NCBI GenBank assembly: GCA_040954595.2
Contig: CM082584.2
Span: 11,098,001-11,162,000 of the forward strand
Length of the DNA stretch: 64,000 nt
Direction of reading: 5' to 3'
Source of the DNA: Balanoglossus misakiensis
Taxonomy: Eukaryota; Hemichordata
Under the pieces are notes generated by a model. That model made no database searches, was not told where the DNA came from, and worked only from the letters and a program-made list of their open reading frames with translations. Positions within the stretch are counted from its first letter, which is position 1; every line of letters begins with the position of its first letter. The position numbers and the translations under genes were made by a program. Positions 1 to 12,900 of this stretch are shown one piece after another.

Positions 1-482
1 AATAAACTGCTCCATCGGTGCAGTAAAGCCAGTAGAATAAGCCGCGATCGTTACAAACCACCCTCGCGCGTCAGAGGTTGCCATGGTTACTGTCAACACC
101 ACAGACGGTGGACAACTCGAATATAGGCATCCATTTATGATACAGCCAGACCTGGAATCTGGTCAGCAGCAGGTCACGTCGGAGTTGCATGGTGCCATGT
201 TGATACTCGTGACCTCACTTACTGTTGAGGGCCGTGCACGTAGACAGCACATCCAACACCGTCCGTCCGATCCTACGCCATCAAAATGAATGTCAAAACG
301 AGGATCTGTTCACCTTGTTACCCCCTGGACTGTACCATTTATGTTTAGGGGGTCGAGACTGTACCAGTCAATTTTGTTGTCATCCAAGGACACTTGCGTG
401 TAATTTTAAAGCACTGAACCCCCAGTTATTAATATATGTTTCCATCACCGAACACGTGATCTCCTCCTCCTCCTCCTCCTCC

Positions 483-526
<44 letters not shown>

Positions 527-545
527 TTCACCACCATCATCATCG

Positions 546-607
<62 letters not shown>

Positions 608-615
608 TTCACCAC

Positions 616-688
<73 letters not shown>

Positions 689-707
689 TTCACCACCATC
701 ATCATCG

Positions 708-770
<63 letters not shown>

Positions 771-999
771 ACAACAACAACAACAAAAAGAACAACAACA
801 GCAACAAGACCAGCAGTATTGCAAAATTGTTCATTCCTTTTCAGTAACCATTTAAAAGAATAAAGATTTTACAACATATCAAAAAGATTTTGAATCAAAG
901 AAAAAGTCATTGCTTCACATGCAGACAATTAACTGAATGATGTATCGTATCACGATTTTGTCTGTCTGACCAATATTTTCTGCTCATGTTAGATTGTAG
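1..999. other. non-coding region upstream of the first visible SZT2 exon
   Basis: No exon matching the expected short SZT2 N-terminus with a good splice donor was seen here, so SZT2 exon 1 probably lies before the window and this stretch is probably intron. The first visible SZT2 exon begins at 1000 straight after an acceptor AG. Short open frames in 83-863 carry no recognisable domain, and the longer ones are products of the triplet repeat. The main content is the (TCA)n array at 459-770. Confidence 0.5.
459..770. repeat. compound triplet microsatellite (TCC)n-(TCA)n with 81-bp higher-order period
   Basis: The tract begins with about eight CTC/TCC units (about 460-483) and continues as TCA units to about 768, then passes into CAA-type units. 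It is interrupted by the variant TCTTCACCACCA at about 526, 607 and 688, exactly 81 bp (27 triplets) apart. A TCG variant follows the first and third interruption (543 and 705) but is TCA in the middle copy. The structure therefore grew by duplication of an 81-bp block, not only by single-triplet slippage. Its poly-Ser and poly-Met frames are not considered coding. Confidence 0.95.
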
Positions 1000-3900
1000 G
1001 TGCTGATGAGGTGTACCTGTTGATGAAAAAAGAATACCGTATATCTCGGAATATACGATCAGCATGGTTCTTCAGTTACCTCAACAAGATCATTCAAGTC
1101 AAGTCCGAAGAAGATCTGGTAGGGATTTGTAGTTGCCGTCTGCTCTGCTTTTCAGATTCTTTTCCCCTGACTGAATGGCTGACTGATTTGCAAGGCATTT
1201 CACCATATGGGCTGAAGAAAGACCATAAAACAAAATTGAATAAAAAATTGTTTTTTCTTCAGATAAAATCAAAAGAGGAGTTGGAAGTGTTGTCAGTCAT
1301 CACCAGGAGAGAGGGGAAATCACCTGCATCAGAGAAACCATGTAAATATCGCCTTATTCCGACATCTCACGTCACTTTCCTGGCAAGATGCTACAGATTA
1401 GTCTATGTTTTGGATCTAAGTCCTTCCATGTCATGTGTGGTAAGTTCTGTCTGTGCATTCATTCTGCGATATTTTTGATGTTATATCTTTGTAAAACAAG
1501 TTGCCATCTGTCTTTTGTTTCAAGCAAGTCTTTTCTTTTTAAATACGGTACTTTGCAGCTCTTCTATATTCTGTTGACAATTTTTTGTTGTTCTTTTTTC
1601 CCTAGGATATTTTGTCTGGTCAAGTTAGCTATGATGAAGTCTTTTCACATTTTAGAAACTGCCTGCTTGGTCTCATCAAACCAGTGAGTATTGTCCAGTT
1701 CTGTTACTGTAACTTTCAGCTGTGTTGTTAGAACGAAAATGCGGATAAAATAGCAAAAAGCAAAAGTTTCAGCTAACGGCTCATTGATAAGATTGGGTCA
1801 AACACCCTTGCAGATATTGAATGTCAACTTCCATTCAATCAAGTCACATGCAGAACCTTTGGAGTGAAATGTAAAATCTCTTTTCATTTAGAGTGTTTGT
1901 TGTTTTTCTTGCTGCAATCAGTTTACAGTTCCCGGTAGCAGTCTGTTGCTCTCACCACAGATCTATGTAACAGTAGTGGCCTACACACCATTGATGTCTT
2001 TGCATACACAGCAGGTAGGTCTCACTATAACTTCCGCATCCCTGTTCACAAAAATGATATCACAGTATTTGTGATGGCTATTGAGAATCATCACATCTGA
2101 AAATTCAAGCTTCTTGCCAAATTTATATCTTCAAATACAAGAAACTTTGACAAACAGGTTCTTGTGTGAATCATATGGTTGGTTGAGTACTGCAGTCCTA
2201 TTTCTCAGTAGACTGGATTAAATTTAAACCACTTGCATGAACAGTAAATTGTCATGTGATGGGAGATGTTGACTCAAAATCTGTTTTGTTAACCCAACCA
2301 GGTGATTGTGCAGGGTTGTCTCATCACTAAAGACAATATTAACGCTCTGCTGGAGAAAGTGCAAGCTGATCTGGATCAGTTTGAAACTTGTCTCTATGAA
2401 GGTGAGTGTCGCCCCCAGCATCAGAAATTCTAGTAGTAATCAACATGTAACGTGCTTGTTCGTGTTGATGTGTGTGTGTTGATGTCTGGGTTTGAATCCT
2501 GTAATATACAAGTCGATTTTTCCCATCTACAGCGTCAATGGAGAGCGTGGGAATCAACCCGCATCTGGCAGAAGTTGACCAACTGACCGGGGGTTTGTTT
2601 GACAACATCATAGAGAAGCAGTCCAGGAACACCGTGAGTTCAGCTGTCATGGCAGCGCCCGAAAACGGCCTGGTGGATATGCTCAGATATGGCATACTGG
2701 CACTGCAGTTACTGCCCGACAACACTAGTGCAGGTGAGTGAACTGCTACAGATTGTCTCTTATTCAGAATTCTCAGAACAACAGTTGACAGAAGAAGACA
2801 TTCATGTGACCATGAAGGTAAGAGTCTTGTGAATTTGTTTCAGAGGTACATGGAATGCTCATTTTTAACATTTCACATCTCTTCTAACGTGCAGGCATTA
2901 TCGTGATCACCGATGGAATCACGGGACTCCCTGACATGGCCATTGCTGACAACTTACTGTCAGAACTCAGGAAGAACACCATTGCCTGCTCATTCATTCA
3001 AGTTGGCCGGGGATATCACCCCCACTGTTGCTTTGGCAACGTGCCCCATGTTGAACTCATGCAGGCTGTTGCCATCGCTACCTTCGGTGCTTTCCTCACA
3101 AAATGTCCCAACTTGGTGAGTATCATCGCAAGTTTGGTTTAAATTACCTTTCAACTTCTGTCCTGGATAAATATCTGATGTTGCCTCTACTCAATTTTCT
3201 CTGCAGGAAGAGGACAAATCCACAGCAATGAATTTATACCACAGAGCCTTCTTTTCATGGAACTTTCAGAAGGGTCTGGATGGAATCAAGATTGATCACA
3301 TCAAAGGTATGCTTGGACAACTTTACGTCATCTTAAATCACTCAGGCTTATTTTTTCCTTTTCATTTACAGATGCCGCAGCTTTATAGCTACATGTATGT
3401 AAGGTGTATTGAGCAACGTATTCGTAGCATGCGCACACTGGCCAAGCTCTTGTGCTGTGCACCAAATGCATCAAAATATATTGTCAAAATTTCATATGTG
3501 TCATGCAGTGATATCATTACAGATTTTCTCTAGAAAATTTTACTTTTATTTTTTCACCAGCCTATAAGAGTGAAAAAATAGTAATTTAAGGTAAACATAT
3601 GAACAGATTGCGTGTGTTTGAGAGAAGAGGTGAGAGGGAGAGAAAGAGAGAGAGAGAGAGAGATGTTAACATGAGAACATGTTTATCACTGCTTTCTCCT
3701 TTTGTAGTCACAGCTTTACCATGCAGTGAAAATATATTTGCCATACTGCTGTTGCAGTACCGATGGCCATTGTTATCGCTTCACTCAATGGTTTCAAGAT
3801 ATCGCCTTTCAATCTATATGTGTACTGTCTTGTCTTCCATTGGACTTGTGATGTTGTTTGTCTTTGTCTCTGTTAGTCATCCTGTTCTCAATAAAGGTCA

Positions 3901-6900
3901 TCCCCTCGTTGTGTGTTCTTGTAACTTTCTCCTTGTTTACACCAAGCATGTTGGCATAGCAATCCCTGCCACTTTTTCGAGTCACTTCTATCAGTTTCCA
4001 TTTTTCTCGTACTCTCTGCATACACATATACACACTATCTCTTTCTTACAGTAAATTGTGCTCTCCTCTTAATCATTACCCAACTTCTACCGTTTACCCT
4101 TCAGAGAATGTTTGGTTACAATTTTCTGGTAAGTGCGCAATTCAATATGTGTCCACGAGCTCGAGTAGCATGATCAAGATATCATCTAGAAAAAAAAGCA
4201 TCAACTCAAAAGCCATCCTTCCACCCCTCCCAACTTCTGTACAAAGGTCTAACCGTATTGTTTTGAATAGTGTGGTTTGAACCATTGTTGGAAGAGGAGG
4301 GGTAGAAGGATTAAAATGCATGTCTGGGCAGTTTGAATTTGGCACCCGCATTCATGCGTAAAATTCTGAAAGGTCATTATTTTTTTCTAATCTGCAGTAA
4401 CAAGAAACAAACTTGCTGCTTTGTGCAATTGTAGTGATCTGTTCTGAAATGTTAAAACTTCTGTAGTTTGTGCAAATCACTGGCTCTTGCAAGTACACGC
4501 GGTGACGCCTGTGCATTCCGCATCTCTCTGATCTGTAAATTCTTAATTCAGTCACGCTGTCAGCTAATAAAGCCTGCCATGCTTTAAGAATGCATTTCAC
4601 ACTGAAAGTAAAATTTAAAGAGGATCTAGTTTGTCCTAAATAAAAAAAGAGCTCACGCAATTCCACTGTCTTCACTGTGTACTCAGTTGTTGAATTTTGA
4701 TTTCATCTCTGCATGTACTGTTACCGTAAAACTTGTGTGTACATTGGTTCTTCTACCTGCAACACCCTCGGGCATAGCTGTGTGTAAAACTTCCACAACC
4801 AGTTCTGCTGGGGTTTGTACTGTTGCAATACATATGTGTACAGTCTCAACCTCTGTGAGCGTTGCTCCTCATCTTTCCAATTATATGTTATTACCGATAC
4901 CCCCTCCCCTTCCCACCCCAACGTTGAATGAGTGTCATTTGTGGTGGGGGGCAGTCCATATCTGGGGTTGGCAGAGAGAAAAAAAGATTGTCACTGGGAG
5001 CCTTGATATGTGGCATGTTATAAAACAGTTTTGAGATGTTTTTGTTTGTGGAACTTTGCAATGATTTGAAATGGGTGACTGTGTGTGCTGGTGAAGCTTC
5101 GTGTGAAAAGCAATGCAGATTTAACATGCCTTGATTTAATAACAGATATATGAAGAAAAGAGAATCCTGCTTATACGGAACAGTCACTGAAACGCCCACA
5201 CACACAATATACATGTACATATATGAATATACCAATAGCACATACACACACAACTTGAGGTTTCACAAAACCAAGGGACTTTATCCACAAAACACCCACA
5301 GATTTACAAATGTAGCATATCATATACACATTTTCTCATTTTCTACCAGTTTCTTGTCCATGTCATGATATCAGCACATCCACTGTACTGCAGAGCTATG
5401 TCTGTCATCTCCACCAAAAAAGACAAAACGACATGTGACAACACAACATAGAAATTTGGATAACTGGCTGTTTTTGTGTGTTTTTCTTGAAGGCCGACAA
5501 CATGAGGTGATTTCAGCCGAAAAGGGATGGCAGTCAGACAGGTACAGTATGTCTTTTATCTCCATTAGCAGACAGAGGTTGAACAGAGGTCGTGACATAT
5601 GTGATTAACACGGAGCATGTTCATCTCTGGATTGTTTCCACAGCATCACACCATCATTTGTACTGGACAAGCACGGCGTCTGTGCAATACCCATGATCAG
5701 GAAGAAGCACACAGAGACCAACCTTCACACCTCCATCTTCAACGTGATGTCTCTCAGACTACGTGAGGGGTACACCATCAAGGATGTGGCTCTCACCAAA
5801 TGTAGGCTTATCTTGCCCTGTTCTCATTGTGCTTCTTTAGATGTTGGTTTTCTAGATCTTCTGTGCAGTGTGTCAGATAGAATGATTCATAGGTTGGTTT
5901 GTTGATTGATTTATTGGTTGATTGATTGATTGATTGATTGATTTCATTTCATTTTCAGCTGAGACCCAGTTGGAAGTGAGGCTGGCGTTGCCATGGAGAC
6001 ACAATGTCCGGATTGAATATCTTGCCTCATCACCCTGGCCAGTGACACCTGCAAAGTGAGTAACCATCATCTCACATGATTGTGTCAAACAGAGAATGGA
6101 CACATAAATTTCCATGGAAATGAACAAATATGCACATATTACCAGTGGCAGTCAAATTCCAATGATATCAAAGGTTAATTTTGAAATTCTTGTGTTTTTT
6201 TAAGGAGGAATACCCACATTGAAGTTACCATAGAAGGGAACTATGAGTTTCTCCATGATGTGACGTGTGCCTCAATGAAACCAATGTTCAAGAGCGTCTA
6301 CAGAACCATCATGGTCAAGAGATTCTGGCAAACACTACAGAACATATCCCAGACGGACACCATGTTGGTGCATCTCATGTCCTTCGCTGCAAACCCGGCA
6401 TATTACACCATCCCGGACAGCATCAAGAAAGGCGTTCCGTTGTTTTACCTGCCGCCAAACTCCGGGACTCCAGTGCTGGTTGAGTACGCAAGTGCCAAGT
6501 AAGTACAGGCTATGCCACACCTCAATAATATTGTACTGTAATTCATTATGCTATTGACCAATGACCTCAGGAACAAGAGGCTTAATCAGTCATCCTTATT
6601 TATTTTGTCTGCAGAGAGACAGGACTGAGTCAGTTTGCTTCCTATTGGAAACCCATCATCTTGATGGACATCAATGTATGGTATGTATCATTCAATTTTA
6701 CTCCTTTTTGTGAAATTTGAAGTGTAGCCAGACATATATGTTTTTAGTTTCTTTCTCAATTGTAAGGCTAAATTTGCATGACTGTATTGTTACATGATAC
6801 ACATTGAATTCACCTTTTTTTAATCAACAGGCAAAAGTGGCTGCACACACACAGGATTGGACTTATTCTTGTTCATGACATGTAAGTTGCAAAATGTATA

Positions 6901-9900
6901 GAATCTGGAAGAAAACTGAAACTAAGATGTGCTTAATGTGCTGGATATATTCAGAGAGGGTGGTATGATACAAAATATGCCAATGTTTTTCACACACATT
7001 TGAAGGAACAAATATTTTTCCACTTTTCAGGCCACTACCCAAGAACTTGCACTCTCCTAACCAGAGTGGAAGATATCATACAATAATGTGCAGAGTTGCT
7101 TTGAGTGAGCTCAACTCGCTCCTCAGGGAATGGAGCACATTCGTACTCATGGAGAATCATTCCTACGTCAAGCTACTCTTCAGGTGAGTGACGAATATTG
7201 ATCTCTCCTATGTGGATGTATGCGTAAATTTCACCGTATAAACTTGAATGTAACTTGATTTCATCATTTTACACTACAGCGACAAAGACGGCCCTCCCAC
7301 ATCATTCTACATCCTGAGAGTGACCTCGAAACCTCCCTGTATGGTGCTTAGATTTGCCTTCCTAGGTGGTACTCCAGGTTGTGAACGCAATGAGGTAAGG
7401 AACTCTATAGAATATTTCTTGTAAGGTTAATTTTGGCCAGTTGCACAGCCAGTACACGTTTATCACAAGCACCATCTCTCTCCTGTGTCACAGATCGTGT
7501 CTGCCATGAAGGAGAAACTGCTAAGGCTGACGTTTCCCCAGAGGGCAGTGCAACAGGACCAGAAGCAGACTCCGACCACCCTGGGGTCAAAGAAACAGGT
7601 GTCCATCTCCACACCATCCTCTAAAACCAACCGGCCGACGTTACAGAGAAGCGTGTCGGAGAAGCCTTGTATCGTACTGCTGCATAAACCAGTTGAGAAG
7701 ATTCTTATCCGGTAAGAGACATGAGTTTTTAATGGTATGGTTGGAGAAGTTTACAAGGAAATTGAGTTATAGGGTTAAAAGTGCACAGTCACAATAAAGC
7801 ACCTGACGCCTTGGATTTTGCTGATCTGGCCAATCACACATTTTCATATGAAACAGCTTTATTACCACAAGATCAAGAGAACACCAACACTCCATTTAGC
7901 CATAAATTGATATCTTTTTATCAAAGGAGAATGCCTACTTTGAAGGATCGCAACAGTTTATCTGTAGAAGTTTACAGACAGGACATAAATGTGACATTTT
8001 GTCTATGCTTGCATCTTCCCTTCGCCAGATACAACCGAGTACCTGCAGACTTCACTGCCGTGCATGCACAGCAACAACTGGAGCAATCGTCGTCCTCCCA
8101 TCTAGCGACGGCTGGCAAGACGAGCACCCGAGCAGCAATGACAATGTTCAACACGCTCTCCAAGTACATGTACCACCAGAGATGGATTTGGTCAACCCAC
8201 ACAGGTGGCCCACTGCAGATCTCAATGCAGGCGGTGACCAAGATACTCCATACACTCACAAAGTAGGTGCTATTGTTAATACTGTGGGCCTCTGTATCCT
8301 ATATATCGCTGAGCAGTAGCATGCAATGGTGAATCTTTTCTTTTAACTAATTTTTTTGTCTTCCCACACAGAGTTCGACTTGCAGAAGGTTTCAATTTTG
8401 CCAACTGTAATTCAGGGATTGTTTCTTTCCTTGCTGAAATTGAAATGAAGGTATGTTATCAGTCATAATTGTCTGGTCAAGGACATGGTCATAATAGTCT
8501 TTTCCAAGTGGGAATATAGATTCAGCTACATGGAAATCATATAGTAGTTTTTCAGGAAGTAAGTAAGGCACAGAAGGGATGGGATATTATTTTTGAAAAA
8601 ACAAATAAGCACTACCTGTAACTGCTGATTGGAGAGACGAGACTACTATGTTTGAGACACAAACATCTGAATCTGACTCCAGTTGATATAGAGCTTGATT
8701 ATTTTCAGAAACAAAATTAATGTTCAATCAATGTTCTCTCCTTTCTTGCCAATGCACAGGACCTGTGGAATTTTAACGTAAGACACATAGCCAGCAACAA
8801 AACCACCCCTCATGTTATCATTTGTTACCCCCTTTTGAGCTAGAATTAGGTTCAAGTTCCTACCATTATGTATTTTGTCATATTTTGGTTGTAATCCCTG
8901 TTTTGTTTGTTTCTTCTCCAGAAATATCACTGTTGTTGTTGTTTTGTTACAGTTTATTTTATGGGAATGATAATAGACATGCATGTCAAACCCAACCATT
9001 TTTCAGTATTATCTCTCCTCCTTTGGTTTATTTTTCCCCCGTCTCTTATTTATATCTCTAGATGTATGGAGCAATTTGAGACAAACCTTGCATGCAATAT
9101 ATAAGCGTTCCTCTGTTGTTATATATAGTTAGTACATGTATAAATACCAATTGATGTTTCCATTAAAGTGGCATTGCCCTTCTGAAAGATTTATGGAACA
9201 CTCTGTCAGATCCATTGGTACAATTGGACTTGTTGTTTATGCACAATTTTCAGTTGAAAACAGAGTCAGACTAATCAAAGCCAGTTAGCAAAACTTGTCG
9301 TACATCATCCAGTCTGCCTATGGAAAAGTGAAAAGTCATACTTTCATGATATTTTAAAGGCATGGTTACACTCTTCTTGTGTCAGTTGTTGATTCCATGT
9401 TTTATTGAAATACAGACCTCGCCCACCAAGATGGCGGCCATCAGAAACTGTGGAAGCAAGGATGAGGTGGAAGATACTGAGAAGAAGCTCGATGAGGAAG
9501 AAGAGTATGTCTGTGTGGTACAGTACATCATGTTTCCTCCACACCCCACATCAACTAGAGAAAGGTAAATATTGCACAATCTGCAAAGTCCGTTTCAATG
9601 CTGAGTTCGTTCAGTTTACGGTGGGCTTGGCAAAAAGAAGTATAAATAATTGTCTGCTTTGTTCCAACGTCACACGTAAATCAATTCGTTTCTAAAATTG
9701 TGATTTTTTGTTTTTTTAGCTTGAGTTCTGATGAAGTGGAGGTGGAGTTTGAATCTGCGGAAGCTGATGGGGAGCTGGAGATCGCCACCGAATGTTGGAT
9801 TGAGCCTCAGAGTGGTGTTGTCTTTAATTCACCCGAGGAGAGAGCTTACATCGATGGACTTGGCTACAAACAGGTGGCCCAGGCTGTGAGTATAATTTGC

Positions 9901-12900
9901 ATTGTTAATTAATGCCAGAGTGTTGTTCATAGTCAATGTTACATTTTTGTATTTCTGTAATGAAGTGCTCAAGTGAAAGATGTGTGATTGCTTTGAGTCA
10001 CAGATATCATTTTGAGATTTTGAGATTCTTTTTCTCCTTTAGGTGCTTCCAATTGACCAGGAAATTGTCTCAGTCATGCTGACGTACGAGTACTTGCGTA
10101 TGATGTGCAATAATGTGATAGTCTGTTCACCTGAGGAGTGGAACACACAGTCAGCAGCGAGCAGTGTGAAAGAATCCGACCACGAGACATTCGCTTGCCG
10201 TGAGACCACAATACATAAGATGCCCTTTGACTTTGACGTGACTAGACTTCTTCCGAAGTGCCAGCAGGTTGAGATGCTCTTTTCTACATTCTCAGAAGGT
10301 GGGTGTTAATTTCTCCTTTAATTTAACCTTCCTTTAATTAAGCTCCACCCACGATTAGGTGCCAGACAGACAAGATTTTCCAATTTTTATCCTTTGATAA
10401 GGGAAGAGGAGTATCCCTAATATCCTGGACAAGTTTGCATGGACTTTTTGATGAATGTTGAATCTCTCTCTCCTATCAGAAGAACCAGGAGCACCATCAC
10501 TGTCAGACAACAGAGAAGAAGGTGAGGAAACTAGAACCACCAACAGTAATACTGCCAATGAAATCTTGTTTAATCTCCTTCATGAATTACTGGAGGAATT
10601 ACACAACCGTGAGGTCACCCTGTCGGACAAAGATTGCAGAAAGTTTGCTCAGCTGGTGCTGCAAAGGGACAGAAAGAACAGGAAGCCTGTCTTTGAAGCG
10701 CCCGAAGAAGACGCAGTAGACGCTGAAGACAAGCAGTCACTGAACGAGACGAAGACATCGCTCAACAGCAGCAGAGGGTTGCTGTTCTCATTGCCCGGTC
10801 AGGAACAGCGGACTGGAGAGTGGTCCGACTCGCAGCAGAGCTCGACGAAAGACGCATCGCAGAGGTCGGAGCAGCTGAAGGCGGAGCTGGGACGCTGCTC
10901 TCGTCTGCCCAGGTGGGCGTGCTACGTGAGGAACGTCGATCACGCCAGCAGGATGCAACTCACGTTCATGCCGGCCAGTTACGAGGACCTGAAGAAGCTG
11001 ATGAAGAAGACGGAGACAAAGTCTGCTGTAAAACAATCAGACAAGGCCGAGGATGATGCGAATGTTGAAAAGCCTGCTCAGGAGAGTCAAGAAAAACCCG
11101 ATCAGGTGAAGACAGTTTTCAGGAAAACAGAGAGTAAGCCAACGTTGTTGTCTCCACGAGACAACAAACTTGAATTTCAGGACTTTGATACCAGGCGCAT
11201 GAGGAGAGCGTCTGGAAGTGATAGGTTCGGCGACCCGGGTCGCCCTGGTTACAAGAGATCCAAGAGCATTGACCGGAGGACCAGCCAAGGTACAGACTCC
11301 TTCAGTAGTAATGCCCTAACACTGCCAATCTACGTCTACGACTGCGTCTACAACTCCATGACAAGCCAGCTGGTGAACAGAGACGCCACCGTCACTCTGG
11401 TGCCAGACGACATCTTCCAGGATCTGCGATTCTTCTACGAGGAGGCGAGCTCGAACGTAGAGGCGGAGGCGAGCGAAGGGAAGGAGAGCAGCGAGAAGGA
11501 AAGGCCAAGTCCCCGGTACGGCTACGACAGGAGACAGTCATGCAGCCTCAGCGCTCAGAATATACAGCTCGCGACGCACCTCAACACCCTATCGGACACC
11601 TTCCAGCGCTGCTTTGTGTCTGGTCTCTACAAGAGCCTCTGTACAAGTCAGTTTGTGGCTTGCAATGATGTGCAGCTTGCAGTGGACAAAGTATGTGAAG
11701 AGTCCTTGCTGGAAATCGATATAACTAGTTTCCTGGAGTCGGTGTGTGGACATGTGACAGCCTTCAGTGAGAAGGTAAATGAGGATGATTCACCCTATTG
11801 TTGGATTGTTATGTATTTTGATATTAAGGTGATGTGACAAAAATAACCATTATTTCATTGATATCGCTGTCTTTTCAGGTCAACATGGAAGAACACGCCA
11901 TGGAGACATTGCAGAGAACGACCAGACTGACTGGTAAAGTTGAACAAGACTCAAAGGACAATAAAAGTGTTGCCACAAGGTAACCTTATAAATGAAGTCA
12001 ATAGATCTTAATTTGCCATGGTAACTGCAGCTATATATATTTGCATAGGTGACCGTATACCTTTAATCTTCTGCCTTCTTTAATTTGAAATTTCTGTCTT
12101 CATTTCAGTTTGGAGGGTGACAATTTATCGGCCACCGAATCGGCAATCCCACCTCAAGCAAGCAAGAAACCAGTGTGTAGGTTCCCACTGTCGGCTCTGG
12201 ACGACACCAGGACGTGTGAAGCAGAGCCAAAGCTGCATGAATTCATCCGCAACAAGTTCCATGAGATCTGGGGACAGTATTTCAAAGCGGTGCCTTCCAG
12301 TGAAGACATCTACTACTATGATCCTCCCACAAAAGAATCTGAGCTGCTGGTATGTAACATGTTATTTAGTCTAAACAGAGTTTCCTATAATCCCCTTCTT
12401 TCTCCATCTCTCTGTCTGTAATCATGTCGTCATCACGTGTAAAGTTTTGATTATTAAAAAGTTTTTTTGACTGCAATGTAGGCTGAAGAAGGTGAAATGG
12501 ATGATGATGGTGTTTTCAACGACGCCGTTGGGGATTCAAGCACATCTGATATTGATGGAAGAAAAAGACATCCGTCTGACAAAGAAACAGGTACAGACAG
12601 GACTTATACACTTCTGTATATGGTATGACAAATCATTTTTATGTTTTTATTTTTATGGCTGTGATATGTCAACTTCTTATTGTGTTATGTATTTCAGACA
12701 CCATGCAGCACGTTACCAGCGTTCCGAGTGACACCCACATTGAGTTTGTGAGAGAAGATTCCCTCGCCAAATCTATGACAAACCTGCAGAGCCTGGACGA
12801 ATCAACTCCTAGAAGTCGGGACGACGTCCTGTCGGATGTGACCAGCGACAGCGAGTTCCACGACACTTACGATTCCATGGAGAGCGAACTGGGTAGTTCG

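Noticed and set aside
459-770. CRISPR-like regular spacing (81 bp) of a short repeat
   Set aside because: The intervening sequence is itself TCA triplets, not unique spacers, and the genome is animal.
225-863. Open frames with long poly-Ser (+) and poly-Met (-) runs
   Set aside because: They are translations of the (TCA)n array; no start context, domain or splice evidence supports coding.
3599-4054. 151-codon open frame in an SZT2 intron
   Set aside because: It begins in a GA-rich simple repeat, has no domain similarity, and cannot be spliced into SZT2 in frame.
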